DNA of 64,000 nucleotides from Streptomyces lucensis JCM 4490. GTDB taxonomy: Bacteria > Actinomycetota > Actinomycetes > Streptomycetales > Streptomycetaceae. Where the stretch lies: positions 62,001 through 126,000 of the forward strand of contig NZ_BMUE01000003.1 in NCBI RefSeq assembly GCF_014650035.1. The letters run 5' to 3'. Both the position numbers and the translations under genes were made by a program. A model generated the notes under the pieces. That model did no database searches. It had not been told where the DNA came from and saw only the letters and a list, made by a program, of their open reading frames with translations. Position 1 is the first letter of the stretch, and every line of letters starts with the position of its first letter. Shown piece by piece: positions 54,789 to 63,355 of the stretch.

Positions 54789-55726
54789 GGGGCGGCCTCT
54801 CCGTCCGGGTGCCCGGCAGCCTGCCCGTCGAGGATGCGGGCGGCGTGCTCGACGTGCGGGGGCAGCGGGCGCCGGCGGGCGAGCGTGGCCGGGAACCGGG
54901 CGAGGGTCTCGCGCAGGGCGCGGCGGGCGCCGGGGCGGCCGGCCGCGGCGGCCAGGACCAGGTCGGCGCCGGCGCGCAGTGCCACGGGCCAGGGACGGCG
55001 CAGGCAGGAGGTGAGGACGTGGTTGCGCCGGACGAGGAAGGAACGGCCCGTGCGGCCGTGGTCCTCGGGGTGGTGCCGGGCGCGCAGGGTGGGCTCGTAG
55101 GCGACGCCCCAGCCCTGTGCGGCCAGGTCGTAGGCGAGCAGGGTCTCCTCGCCACCGAAGAAGAGCAGCGGGTGGAAGCCGCCGGCGCCCAGGAAGGCCT
55201 CCCGGCGCACCACGCAGGCGCAGGCGAGGAAGCCGAGCACCGGGCGGCCGGGCAGGTCCGGCTCGGGCGGCAGGGGCGAGGCGGCGAGGATCTCGTTGAG
55301 GGGGTCCTCGGCGGCGGCGTCGCCGACCAGGGTGCGGGCGGCGAGCAGACCGAGCCGGGGGTGGCCGTCCAGGAGGTCGGCGGCCCGGCTCAGGCTGCCC
55401 GGCTCCCACCAGGAGTCGTCGTCGCTGAAGGCGACGTAGGGGGTGCGGGCGTGACGGACGGCCAGGTTGCGGCCGAGGGCGCCGGTGTTGGCGGCGGGCC
55501 GCAGCAGGCGGGAGACGGCCGGGTGGTCGCGGACCGCCCGCAGGGTGGTGTCGTGGCGGGAGTTGTCGACGACGATCACCGGTGGGCGCTCGGGCAGGGC
55601 GGCCAGCGCGTCGAGGGTGCGCAGCAGACTGGCGCACCGGTCGCGGGTGATGACGGCGACCGTGGTCCTCGGATCGCCGCCCTGGGTGGGGCGCGGGGCG
55701 AAGCGGGGGGCCCGCTCAGTGGACAT
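54785..55726 (-). CDS. Glycosyltransferase family 2 (paralog A)
   Basis: A 313-residue GT2 enzyme, paralog of the neighbour at 53880. It starts with TTVAVITRDRCASLLRTLDA, carries YVAFSDDDSWWEPGSLSRAA and LFFGGEETLLAYDLAAQGWG. The C-terminal helices (RRNHVLTSCLRRPWPVALRA) may touch the membrane. It shares an 11-nt overlap with the upstream GT9 and a 4-nt overlap with the downstream GT2, so the three are translated together. Donor and acceptor sugars are unknown. Confidence 0.9.
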   Translation of the reverse strand: MSTERAPRFAPRPTQGGDPRTTVAVITRDRCASLLRTLDALAALPERPPVIVVDNSRHDTTLRAVRDHPAVSRLLRPAANTGALGRNLAVRHARTPYVAFSDDDSWWEPGSLSRAADLLDGHPRLGLLAARTLVGDAAAEDPLNEILAASPLPPEPDLPGRPVLGFLACACVVRREAFLGAGGFHPLLFFGGEETLLAYDLAAQGWGVAYEPTLRARHHPEDHGRTGRSFLVRRNHVLTSCLRRPWPVALRAGADLVLAAAAGRPGARRALRETLARFPATLARRRPLPPHVEHAARILDGQAAGHPDGEAAP

Positions 55727-56705
55727 GCGCCACCTCCGTTCCGGTGCCGCGTGGGCCGCCGCGGGCCGGCCGCAGCAGTGTCAGACAGGCCGCGGCCACC
55801 TCACCGGTGCCGATGCGCAGCAAGCGGGCGTCGGGGGTGCGGCCGTGCGGGTCGCCGGGCGGCCCGGGTTTCCACAGGGCCAGGTGGTCCGGACTGGGCG
55901 GCGGCCCCCACAGACGGGGGGAGACGGGGCCGAAGAGGGTGACGGAGCGGGTGCCGTGGGCCACCGCGAGATGGGCCGGTCCGGTGTCTCCGCTGAGCAC
56001 CAGGGCGGCCTCGGCGACCAGCGCGGACAGTTCCCCGAGGGCCAGGCCGGTCAGTACGTCGCACGCGCGCTGTCCGCCTCGCTCGGCGACGGGGCGCAGC
56101 AGGGGTTCCTCGCCGGGTCCTCCGGTGAGCACCACGCGGTGTCCGGCGGCGCGCAGACACCTGGCGACGACGGCGAACCGCTCCCCCGGCCAGCGGCGGG
56201 AACCCGAGGCCGCCCCCGGATGCACGACCACCGCACCCGGCGCCGGGGACGGCCCGGAGGGCCGGGGCAGGCGCAGGTCGAGGGGGTCGGCCGGGATGGC
56301 GAAGCCCTCCAGGAAGGCGCACCAGCGGTCCCGTTCGTGGGCGTGTCCATGCCATGGCGGCGCGTCCGGGCAGGCGTGGGCGAGCAGGCGGCGCGGGTGC
56401 AGGGCGGCGAGCGCGTCGCGGCTCTCGGGTCCGTTGCCGTGCAGGTCGATCGCCACGTCGGGCGGCGGCCCGGTCCAGTGCGCGAGGGACGGCACCGCCC
56501 GCCCCGGCGCCTCGGCCGGGAACACGGCGTCGACCGCGCCGGTGGCCAGGGCGAGTTCGGTGAGCCACGGTGGCTGGGCGAGCACGATCCGATGGCCGGG
56601 AAAGGCCCGCCGGACACCACGCAGCGCGGGCACCCCGGCCAGCAGGTCGCCCAGCCCCAGCGCACGCAGCACCAGGACGGTCGGACGACTCGGGATCCTG
56701 GTCAC
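55716..56705 (-). CDS. Glycosyltransferase family 9 (heptosyltransferase-like)
   Basis: A 329-residue GT9 protein with two Rossmann domains. It begins RPTVLVLRALGLGDLLAGVP, as in ADP-heptose:LPS heptosyltransferases, and the C-terminal domain has VVVHPGAASGSRRWPGERFA and LVLSGDTGPAHLAVAHGTRS with the conserved DTGPxH. GTG 56705 is used; no good ATG exists. It heads the GT9-GT2-GT2 group and a second GT9 lies in the operon above. With HldE, GmhA and GmhB in the locus, heptose transfer is the likely role, though GT9 can use other donors. Confidence 0.88.
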   Translation of the reverse strand: MTRIPSRPTVLVLRALGLGDLLAGVPALRGVRRAFPGHRIVLAQPPWLTELALATGAVDAVFPAEAPGRAVPSLAHWTGPPPDVAIDLHGNGPESRDALAALHPRRLLAHACPDAPPWHGHAHERDRWCAFLEGFAIPADPLDLRLPRPSGPSPAPGAVVVHPGAASGSRRWPGERFAVVARCLRAAGHRVVLTGGPGEEPLLRPVAERGGQRACDVLTGLALGELSALVAEAALVLSGDTGPAHLAVAHGTRSVTLFGPVSPRLWGPPPSPDHLALWKPGPPGDPHGRTPDARLLRIGTGEVAAACLTLLRPARGGPRGTGTEVAHVH

Positions 56706-57399
56706 CCGGCGTGCCCTCCGGTGCGCGATGAGGCCCCGCCCGGACGGCCGGCCACAGCGGCCCCCCGGCCCGACGAGCCGCCACATGCCCCCGACGGCCC
56801 CGCCCGCAGCGGGACCCCGACCACCGGGAGGTCCCTCCTCGAGCCGCGCCGTGGCCGAACGGACGCGAGGAACGCCTCCCGGCCGGGCGACCCGCCGCCC
56901 CACGCGGGCGACCCCGCCCGCGGGCACGGCCAGACCACCGCAAGGACACCCCGCGCACCGCACCGCACCCGCGCAGAGGCCGCACCTGCCGCGCGGCCGG
57001 ACGAAGCACCACACCAGGCGCACAGCCCGACCCGCAGGCGCGACCGATCCGCCGCAACGGCCCGTCGCGAGCCGCCCCGTGACCGGCCGGAGACGAGAAC
57101 CACCCACCGGCCGGGCGACCCGCCGCCCCACGCGGGCAGCCCCGCCCGCGGGCGCCGCCGGGCCGGCTGAACGGCTTTCGGGGGGCCGCCCATCTTCCGG
57201 GCGGGGACGGAGAACGCCGTCCGGGCCGGCAGGACGCCGTGTGACCTCGGCGGCTCCGTTCGCGGGTGGAGCCGGGCGGCCGGGCAGGTCCGCCGCGGCC
57301 GGGCAGGGGCGGGCGGTGCCGGCCGGGCCGGGAGGACGTCACCTGGTGCGGGCGGGCCGGGTGGCGGGAGCGCGGGGGCCGCGGGAGGGGGCGCGTGAT
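56706..57399. other. Gene-free segment with an imperfect 85-bp duplication
   Basis: A 694-bp stretch between HldE and GT9 where I cannot support a gene. All open frames are Arg/Pro/Gly-rich and of biased composition. It holds two imperfect copies of an 85-bp sequence at 56841-56925 and 57069-57153, 228 bp apart. The last 45 bp of each copy are nearly identical. It may be a decayed gene or a noncoding spacer. Confidence 0.55.
56841..57153. repeat. Imperfect 85-bp direct repeat, period 228 bp
   Basis: Copy 1 is 56841-56925 and copy 2 is 57069-57153. Both begin GAGCCGC and both end with a conserved block starting GGCCGGGCGACCCGCCGCCC. The flanking sequences are only loosely similar, which suggests an old tandem duplication. 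Confidence 0.6.
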
Positions 57400-58830
57400 T
57401 CATCGTGTCGGGCTCCCCGGCCGTGTGGGGGTCAGGGCCGCGCGGCGGGCCAGGCCCGTGGTGGAGCGGCCGTCGAGGTAGGGCAGGAGCAGGACCTGCC
57501 CGCCCCAGCTCTCCACGAGCGGCTGTTCGGGCAGCCGGGTGCGTGCGTAGTCGCCGCCCTTGGCCCAGATGTGCGGGCGCAGTTCACCGAGGACGCGCTC
57601 GGGGGTGTCCTCGTCGAAGACGGCGACGGCGTCCACGCACTCCAGGGCGCGCAGCACCCGGACCCGGTCGGCGACCGGGACGAGGGGACGGGAGTCGCCC
57701 TTGCGGCGGCGCACCGAGTCGTCGGAGTTGACGCAGACGACCAGGCAGTCGCCGGCCCGGCGGGCGGCCTGGAGCAGGGCGACGTGACCGGCGTGCAGCA
57801 GGTCGAAGCAGCCGCCCGCGGCCACGACGGTGCCGCCGGCGGCCCGCACCCGGGCGGCCGTGCGCACGGCGTCCGCGCTGGAGTGGCCGTCGGCCTGGTG
57901 CGGGGCGGACGTCTCCGGCTCCCGGACGGCGGCGACCGCTCGTGCCCCGCCCTCGGCCACGTAACGGCTCGCGGCGTGCACGGCGGCCTGGACGGCGTCC
58001 TCGGTGAGTCCGCCGTCGGCGAGCAGGCCGGCGGCGGCCGCGGCGAACCGGTCGCCGGCCCCGCACGGATCGCCCGCCGCGGCGGCCGGGGTCGGTACGA
58101 GCAGCGGGGTCTCGCCGTGGGAGAGCAGCGCGCCGCGCTCGCCCAGGGTCACGGCGACGGCCCGGGCCCGCCAGGCCCGCACCAGGGTGCGGGCGTCACG
58201 GGCCGCGGTGCGCAGTCCGGCCTCGTCGCCCGTGTCCTCGCCGTCGTCCGCCCGGCGGGCGAAGGCGCGGGCCTCCTGCGCCGAGGGGGTGGCCAGCAGG
58301 ATGCCGGGGACCGGTGCGCGGCCGCGCACATGGGGGTCCCACACGACGGGTGCCCGGGTGGCCGCGGTGGCCAGGGCGGCCCGGAGGACGTCGGCGGTGC
58401 CGCGGCCGTAGTCGGCCACGAGCACGCCGCCGGCCCCGGTCACGGTGGCCTCGGCGGGACCGGTCGCCGCGCGGGCGCGGCCGTCGCCGTCGTCGAGGCG
58501 CAACAGCGGCCGGTCGCCGGCGAGGACGCGGGTCTTGCTGCTGAGGGTGCCCTCCAGCGGAACCTCCACCAGGTCGACCCGGCCGGCCAGCAGCTCGCGC
58601 AGGGTGTCGCTGGCCGCGTCCCGGCCGAGCGCGGTGACGAGGGTGACGGGGCGGCCGTCACAGGCCGCGAGGCAGGCGGCGAGGGCCGCGCCGCCCGGGC
58701 GGGAGCTGCGCCGGGTGCCGTGCACCACGGGCACGGGCGCGTCCGGCGCCAGCCGTTCGGCCCGGCCGCACAGGTCGTGGTCGAGGAGCGCGTCGCCGAC
58801 GACGACCAGGGGTGTGCGCGAGGTGGTCAT
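57400..58830 (-). CDS. hldE: Bifunctional heptose-7-phosphate kinase / heptose-1-phosphate adenylyltransferase (HldE-like)
   Basis: A 476-residue two-domain enzyme. Residues 1-290 are a PfkB-type kinase (VVVGDALLDHDLCGRAERLA, GDPCGAGDRFAAAAAG) forming D-glycero-beta-D-manno-heptose 1,7-bisphosphate. Residues 335-465 are a nucleotidyltransferase (VVAAGGCFDLLHAGHVALLQ with the HxGH motif, then VNSDDSVRRRKGDSRPLVPV) making ADP-heptose. This order is that of proteobacterial HldE. ATG 58830 overlaps the GmhA stop by 4 nt. It is the last gene of the overlapping run before the 694-bp gap. Confidence 0.92.
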   Translation of the reverse strand: MTTSRTPLVVVGDALLDHDLCGRAERLAPDAPVPVVHGTRRSSRPGGAALAACLAACDGRPVTLVTALGRDAASDTLRELLAGRVDLVEVPLEGTLSSKTRVLAGDRPLLRLDDGDGRARAATGPAEATVTGAGGVLVADYGRGTADVLRAALATAATRAPVVWDPHVRGRAPVPGILLATPSAQEARAFARRADDGEDTGDEAGLRTAARDARTLVRAWRARAVAVTLGERGALLSHGETPLLVPTPAAAAGDPCGAGDRFAAAAAGLLADGGLTEDAVQAAVHAASRYVAEGGARAVAAVREPETSAPHQADGHSSADAVRTAARVRAAGGTVVAAGGCFDLLHAGHVALLQAARRAGDCLVVCVNSDDSVRRRKGDSRPLVPVADRVRVLRALECVDAVAVFDEDTPERVLGELRPHIWAKGGDYARTRLPEQPLVESWGGQVLLLPYLDGRSTTGLARRAALTPTRPGSPTR

Positions 58831-59582
58831 GTGTGTCCCTTCCTGGGGGCCACGGGCCCGTCGGGCGCGGACCGGCCGACGGTTCGGGCCCGGCCGACGA
58901 GCCGGCCGACGACGCTCGGCCTGCCATCGGCGCCGGGCCCGCCGGCCGGGCGCGGCCCGCCGTCCGCTCCCGTGTCGCCGGCCCGGTCGGCCTCGCCCCG
59001 CTCGACGGCCCGGTCGAAGGACTCGCAGAGCATGTGCACCGCGACCAGGTGCAGTTCCTGCACGGTGGCGGAGACCGGGGCGTCCACGCACAGGGCCTCG
59101 TCCGCGCCCAGCTGCAGTGGATTGGGGGCCCGGCCGGTGAGTGCCCACACCGTCATGCCGAGCCGGTGGGCGCGCTCGGCGGCCTCCAGCAGGTTGGCGC
59201 TCGCGCCACTGGTGGACAGCAGCATGAGGACGTCCCCGGGGCGGCCGTGGGCGGCGGTCTGGCGGGCGAACACCTCCTGGACGCCGTAGTCGTTGGCGAT
59301 CGCGGTGGTGGAGGAGGTGTCGGCGTGCAGGGCGACCGCGGAGAACGGCGGCCGGTCGTCCCGGTAGCGGCCCACGAGTTCGGCCGTCAGGTGCTGCGCC
59401 TGCGCGGCGCTGCCGCCGTTGCCCGCGACGAGCAGCCGGGAGCCGCCGCCCAGGCGGCGGGCGAGTTCGGCGCCCCAGCGTTCGATGAGCGCTGCGCGGT
59501 CGCGGAACGTCTCCAGCGCCGTCGCCAGGTCGTCGCAGTGCGTGGTGCCGGTGCCGGTCTTCGTGCCGTTGGCGGTCTTCAT
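58827..59582 (-). CDS. gmhA: Phosphoheptose isomerase (GmhA-like, SIS domain)
   Basis: A 251-residue SIS-domain isomerase that converts sedoheptulose 7-phosphate to D-glycero-D-manno-heptose 7-phosphate. The motifs are LLVAGNGGSAAQAQHLTAEL, VLMLLSTSGASANLLEAAER and VQELHLVAVHMLCESFD, with the catalytic Glu and His in the first and last. The C-terminal 50 residues (GGPRPAGGPGADGRPSVV and beyond) are a disordered extension absent from typical 195-residue GmhA. ATG 59582 overlaps the upstream stop by 4 nt. Confidence 0.92.
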   Translation of the reverse strand: MKTANGTKTGTGTTHCDDLATALETFRDRAALIERWGAELARRLGGGSRLLVAGNGGSAAQAQHLTAELVGRYRDDRPPFSAVALHADTSSTTAIANDYGVQEVFARQTAAHGRPGDVLMLLSTSGASANLLEAAERAHRLGMTVWALTGRAPNPLQLGADEALCVDAPVSATVQELHLVAVHMLCESFDRAVERGEADRAGDTGADGGPRPAGGPGADGRPSVVGRLVGRARTVGRSAPDGPVAPRKGHT

Positions 59583-60811
59583 CGGACGACTCCCGAGAGC
59601 GAGCGGATCGAGGACACGGCGTCGTACACCCCGGCCACACCGTCCGCGACGCGGTCCCAGGTGTAGTGGGCGAGCACCCGTTCGCGGCCGGCGGCGCCGT
59701 AGCGGGCGAGCCGGTCCGGGTCGGCGAGCAGGGAGCGGATCACCGCGCCGAGGTCGTGGTCGTCGTCGGCCGGGACCAGGACGCCCGTGGTGCCGTCGAC
59801 GACCGTGTCGAGCTGGCCGCCCACCGCGGTGGCCACGACCGGGGTGGCGCAGGCCATGGCCTCCAATGGGACGATGCCGAAGGGCTCGTACCGGGGCAGC
59901 GAGAGCACGAGGTCGGCGCTGGACATCAGCCGGGGCATGCTGGCCCGGCCGACGCCGCCGAGCAGGGTCACCCGGTCCAGGACGCCGTACTCGCCGGCGA
60001 CGGCCCGCAGGCGCGCGGCCTCGGGGTCGGCGCCGAGCAGGTCGGCCTCGGGGCCGCCCGCGACGATGAGCTGGGCGTCGGGAACGCCCGCCAGGGCGCG
60101 GATGGCGCGGTCGAATCCCTTGCGGGGCACGAGCCGGCCGACGGCCAGCAGACGCTTGCGCGCGCCGGCCGGCCGGGGCGGGGCGACGGGCGCGAACTGG
60201 TCGGGGTCGACGCCGCAGGGCACGACGTCGATCCGGTCCTCCGGCAGGCCCATGGCCTTGAGTTCGGCCACCTCGTCGCTGCACGTGGCGATGATCCTGG
60301 CGCACTCGTGACCGATGGCCTCCTCGATCGCGAGGCGTGCGGCCGGGCTGGTGTCGGCGGCGCCCTGGTAGCGCTTCTTCACGGTGCCCAGCGCGTGGTA
60401 GGTCTGCACGACGGGGATGCCGAGGCCCCGGGTGCCGGTCAGGGCGGCGAGGCCGGACATCCAGAAGTGGGCGTGCACCACGCCGGGCGGGCTCTTCACC
60501 CATGCGCGGGCGAGGAACTCCCCGAACTCGGCCATGTGGGGCAGGAGTTCGTCCTTGGGGACGGGCGCGGGCGGTCCGGCGGGCACGTGCACCACCTGTA
60601 CGCCGTCGATGAGGGTCATCCGGTCCGGCAGGCCCGCCGAGTCCCGCCGGGTGTACACCGTGACCCGGTGTCCCTTCCTGGCGAGCTGCCGGGCGACCTG
60701 TGCCACGTACACGTTCTGGCCGCCCGCGTCCGGTCCGCCGAGCGCGGCCAGTGGGCTGGCGTGCTCGGAGACCATGGCGACGCGCCCGGCCGTGTGCGGA
60801 GTACGGCTCAT
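59579..60811 (-). CDS. Glycosyltransferase family 4
   Basis: A 410-residue GT4 enzyme. The N-terminal donor-acceptor cleft opens with ALGGPDAGGQNVYVAQVARQ, as in MshA and sucrose-phosphate synthase. The catalytic E-x7-E motif lies in YEPFGIVPLEAMACATPVVA, and the middle has IDVVPCGVDPDQFAPVAPP. It is a retaining transferase using a nucleotide sugar, probably extending the locus glycan. ATG 60811 overlaps the upstream stop by 4 nt and the stop overlaps GmhA by 4 nt. Confidence 0.9.
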   Translation of the reverse strand: MSRTPHTAGRVAMVSEHASPLAALGGPDAGGQNVYVAQVARQLARKGHRVTVYTRRDSAGLPDRMTLIDGVQVVHVPAGPPAPVPKDELLPHMAEFGEFLARAWVKSPPGVVHAHFWMSGLAALTGTRGLGIPVVQTYHALGTVKKRYQGAADTSPAARLAIEEAIGHECARIIATCSDEVAELKAMGLPEDRIDVVPCGVDPDQFAPVAPPRPAGARKRLLAVGRLVPRKGFDRAIRALAGVPDAQLIVAGGPEADLLGADPEAARLRAVAGEYGVLDRVTLLGGVGRASMPRLMSSADLVLSLPRYEPFGIVPLEAMACATPVVATAVGGQLDTVVDGTTGVLVPADDDHDLGAVIRSLLADPDRLARYGAAGRERVLAHYTWDRVADGVAGVYDAVSSIRSLSGVVR

Positions 60812-61770
60812 CGGGTGACCTCCTTGATCAGGCGTTCCCAGTCGTCCAGGAAGCGCCGCTCTCCGTAGCGGGCCTGCACCGAGGCCCGGGCGGCCTCGCC
60901 GGTGCGGCGGGCGTGCTCCGGTTCGGCGAGGAACTCCCGTACGGCGTCCTCGAGTACGTCGAGGCGGTTCGAGACGACCCCGGCGCCGTCGGGTACGGCC
61001 TCCCGGATCTCCGTGGTGTCGAGGGCGACCACCGGCATGCCCAGGAACATGGCCTCCAGCAGGGACAGGCCGAGCGACGTCCAGCGCACGGGGTGCAGGT
61101 AGAGGCGGCACCTGGCCATCTCCCGGTGCAGTTCGTACTGCGGCAGGTCCCGGGTGCGGCAGCGCTCCGGCGGCAGGCCGAGGTGCCCGGCGAGTCCTTC
61201 GGTGCTCATGCCGAAGACGTCCAGGGGCGCGGACCGCGCGAACCGGGGCAGCAGGTCGGTGCCGGTGGTGCGGCCCCTGCGCACGGGCTCGTTGACCACG
61301 ACGGCGGCGCGCCGCTCGGTGCCGGTCCACAGCGGGCCCGGGTCGACGATGCCGTGCTCCACGACCTCGGCCGGCGCCCGGCCGTTGTCCCACATCAGCC
61401 GGTTGAAGTGGGTGACGTGGACGACGGGGATCGCGGACTGTCCGGCCAGCGGGTGGAGCTGACGCTCCGGGGAGGCGTCGGGGCTGTTGTGCTCGACGTA
61501 CACGGCGGGCACGTCGACGCCGGGCCGGCGGCCGGTCCAGCGCAGGGCCAGGCCGGGTTCGTGGGGCCGCTGCAGGACCATCAGGTCGACGGCGTGGTCC
61601 CGCAGCTGCCGCGGGGTGAGTTCGCGCACGGTGGGCGGCCAGTCCCAGGTGACGGCCCGGCCGAGCCCGTCCGGTCCCCGGTCCTCGGTGACCGGGACCA
61701 GGTAGGTGTGCGGGCCCCGCACGAAGGCGGTGAGCCAGGATCCGTGCACGTGCCAGACGAGGATGTTCAT
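60808..61770 (-). CDS. Glycosyltransferase (GT-B fold)
   Basis: A 320-residue protein starting MNILVWHVHGSWLTAFVRGP. The N-terminal domain has DLMVLQRPHEPGLALRWTGR and VYVEHNSPDASPERQLHPLA. The C-terminal domain has CRLYLHPVRWTSLGLSLLEA and MFLGMPVVALDTTEIREAV, the E-x7-type motif of GT-B enzymes. It is shorter than most GT4 proteins. Sugar unknown. It overlaps both neighbours by 4 nt in the run. Confidence 0.85.
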   Translation of the reverse strand: MNILVWHVHGSWLTAFVRGPHTYLVPVTEDRGPDGLGRAVTWDWPPTVRELTPRQLRDHAVDLMVLQRPHEPGLALRWTGRRPGVDVPAVYVEHNSPDASPERQLHPLAGQSAIPVVHVTHFNRLMWDNGRAPAEVVEHGIVDPGPLWTGTERRAAVVVNEPVRRGRTTGTDLLPRFARSAPLDVFGMSTEGLAGHLGLPPERCRTRDLPQYELHREMARCRLYLHPVRWTSLGLSLLEAMFLGMPVVALDTTEIREAVPDGAGVVSNRLDVLEDAVREFLAEPEHARRTGEAARASVQARYGERRFLDDWERLIKEVTR

Positions 61771-62777
61771 GAGCGCCGCTCCTGGATGAGCTTGTGCACC
61801 GCGCGCACCACGTCCTGCCCGGTGACCTCGTCCAGGCAGGGGTGGCCGGGCACCGGGCAGGTGAGGGCCCGGGTGCCCGCGCACGGCGCCGACTGGTCGC
61901 CGAGCAGGATGGTGGGGACGCCGTACGGCGCCCAGCGGCCGGCCGGGACCACCGGCGCGAACAGCGACACCACGGGGGTGCCGACCGCGGCGGCGAGGTG
62001 GGCGGGGCCGGTGTTGGCGCTGACCACGGCGTCGGCCATGCGCAGCACCCCGGCGAGGGTGCGGGGACCGGTCCGGCCGCCGAGGTCCACGGCCAGGTCC
62101 CCGCTGACCCGCCGGGTCAGTTCCGTCTCTCCGGCCCCTCCGGTGACGACCACGCGGTGACCTGCGTCGGCGAGCAGCGCGACGGCCTCCTCGCACCGGT
62201 GCGGGCTCCACGCGCGGGCGGGTGCGCTGGCCCCGGGATGCAGGACGACGTACGGGCCGGGGCCGGTCAGACCGCTGGTGTCCGGCGGCGGCAGCACCCG
62301 CAGCCGGCCGTCGTCCCCGGGCGGCGGCGGGAAGCCCATGGCGGCGGCGGTGTCGAGGGCCGCCTCGGCCTCGTGGCGGCCGGGGGCCCGCCGGTGGCGC
62401 ACGTCCAGCAGGCTCCCGGGGTGGTCGGCGCTGTCGGCGCCGATCCGGCCGACGCCCGCGAGCCGCAGCAGCAGCGCGGTGGGCAGCGGGCTCTGGTGGA
62501 AGGAGGTGAGGATCAGGGCGCGGTCGTAGGCTCCGGAGCGCAGCCGGCCGACCAGGGCGTCGACGTCCCGGGCCCGGACGGGGGGCGGGTCGAAGCCCTC
62601 CCAGGGGGCCTCCCACACCAGAACGCCGTCGACGCCGGGCAGCAGCCGGGCGGCGTCCGCGCCGCGCGGGCCGCACAGCAGGGTGACGTGCGAGGAGCGG
62701 GCGGCGACGGCGCGCACGGCGGGGCCGGCGAGCAGCACGTCGCCGAAGCTGTCGAGACGCACGACGAGGGTCTTCAT
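61767..62777 (-). CDS. Glycosyltransferase family 9 (heptosyltransferase-like)
   Basis: A 336-residue GT9 protein. It opens MKTLVVRLDSFGDVLLAGPA, the glycine loop of LPS heptosyltransferases. The C-terminal domain has VVLHPGASAPARAWSPHRCE and AVVSANTGPAHLAAAVGTPV with the NTGPxH motif. A Cys cluster near the end (CAGTRALTCPVPGHPCLDEV) is unusual. It is the second GT9 of the locus and overlaps GmhB and the next GT by 4 nt each. Confidence 0.9.
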   Translation of the reverse strand: MKTLVVRLDSFGDVLLAGPAVRAVAARSSHVTLLCGPRGADAARLLPGVDGVLVWEAPWEGFDPPPVRARDVDALVGRLRSGAYDRALILTSFHQSPLPTALLLRLAGVGRIGADSADHPGSLLDVRHRRAPGRHEAEAALDTAAAMGFPPPPGDDGRLRVLPPPDTSGLTGPGPYVVLHPGASAPARAWSPHRCEEAVALLADAGHRVVVTGGAGETELTRRVSGDLAVDLGGRTGPRTLAGVLRMADAVVSANTGPAHLAAAVGTPVVSLFAPVVPAGRWAPYGVPTILLGDQSAPCAGTRALTCPVPGHPCLDEVTGQDVVRAVHKLIQERRS

Positions 62778-63355
62778 CGCGCCCCCCTGCCGGACGAGGC
62801 CGGACGCAGCGGACGCGGCGGGCGGGGCGGACGGGCGGGGGCCAGCGCCGTGCGCACCGCCGTGAGCACGTCGGGGGCGCTCAGATCGGCGAACCGCGCC
62901 ACCTCGCCGGGGGCGGTGGCCGCGTTCGGGACGAGCACCCCGCGGGCGCCGGCCGCGTGGGCGGCCAGGACGTCGGCGGCGATGTCACCGATCACCAGGC
63001 ACCGGGCGGGGTCGACGCCGAGCCGTGCGGCGGCGTCGAGGACCAGGCCGGGCCGGGGTTTGCGGCAGTCGCAGCCGGCGTCCGGGGCGTGCGGGCAGAA
63101 CAGCCAGGCGTCCACCCCGCCGAGCAGTGCGTCGGCGCGCTCGTTGACGCGGCGCACCTGCCCGGCGGTGAGCAGTCCCCGCCCGATGCCGGACTGGTTG
63201 CTCACCACTGCGGTGGCCAGGCCGTGGGAGCGGGCCAGCGCGACGGCCTCGGCGGCGCCCGGCAGCAGCCGGACCCGGCCAGGGTCGCCGTTGTACGGCA
63301 CGTCGGCCACGAGGGTGCCGTCGCGGTCGAAGAGGACGGCGCGGACGTCGTTCAC
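62774..63355 (-). CDS. gmhB: D-glycero-D-manno-heptose-1,7-bisphosphate 7-phosphatase (GmhB-like)
   Basis: A 193-residue HAD phosphatase. The nucleophile motif is VLFDRDGTLVADVPYNGDP, the middle motif AVVSNQSGIGRG, and the zinc loop FCPHAPDAGCDCRKPRPG has the C-x-H ... C-x-C pattern of GmhB. It removes the 7-phosphate from the HldE kinase product, so the kinase and adenylyltransferase steps are bridged. GTG 63355 overlaps the upstream stop by 4 nt. The C-terminal end is Pro/Arg-rich. Confidence 0.9.
   Translation of the reverse strand: MNDVRAVLFDRDGTLVADVPYNGDPGRVRLLPGAAEAVALARSHGLATAVVSNQSGIGRGLLTAGQVRRVNERADALLGGVDAWLFCPHAPDAGCDCRKPRPGLVLDAAARLGVDPARCLVIGDIAADVLAAHAAGARGVLVPNAATAPGEVARFADLSAPDVLTAVRTALAPARPPRPPRPLRPASSGRGAR

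Noticed and set aside
56702..57403. A minus-strand open frame of 233 codons in the gap of the heptose locus
   Set aside because: It encodes only Pro/Ala then Arg/Gly-rich sequence and has no ribosome site or family match that I can see. It is kept as a gene-free repeat region.
55744..59289. A plus-strand open frame of 1181 codons over the heptose genes
   Set aside because: It is Arg/Pro/Ser/Gly-rich without domains and lies antisense to well-identified hldE, gmhA and GT9 genes. GC-rich DNA routinely gives such antisense frames.
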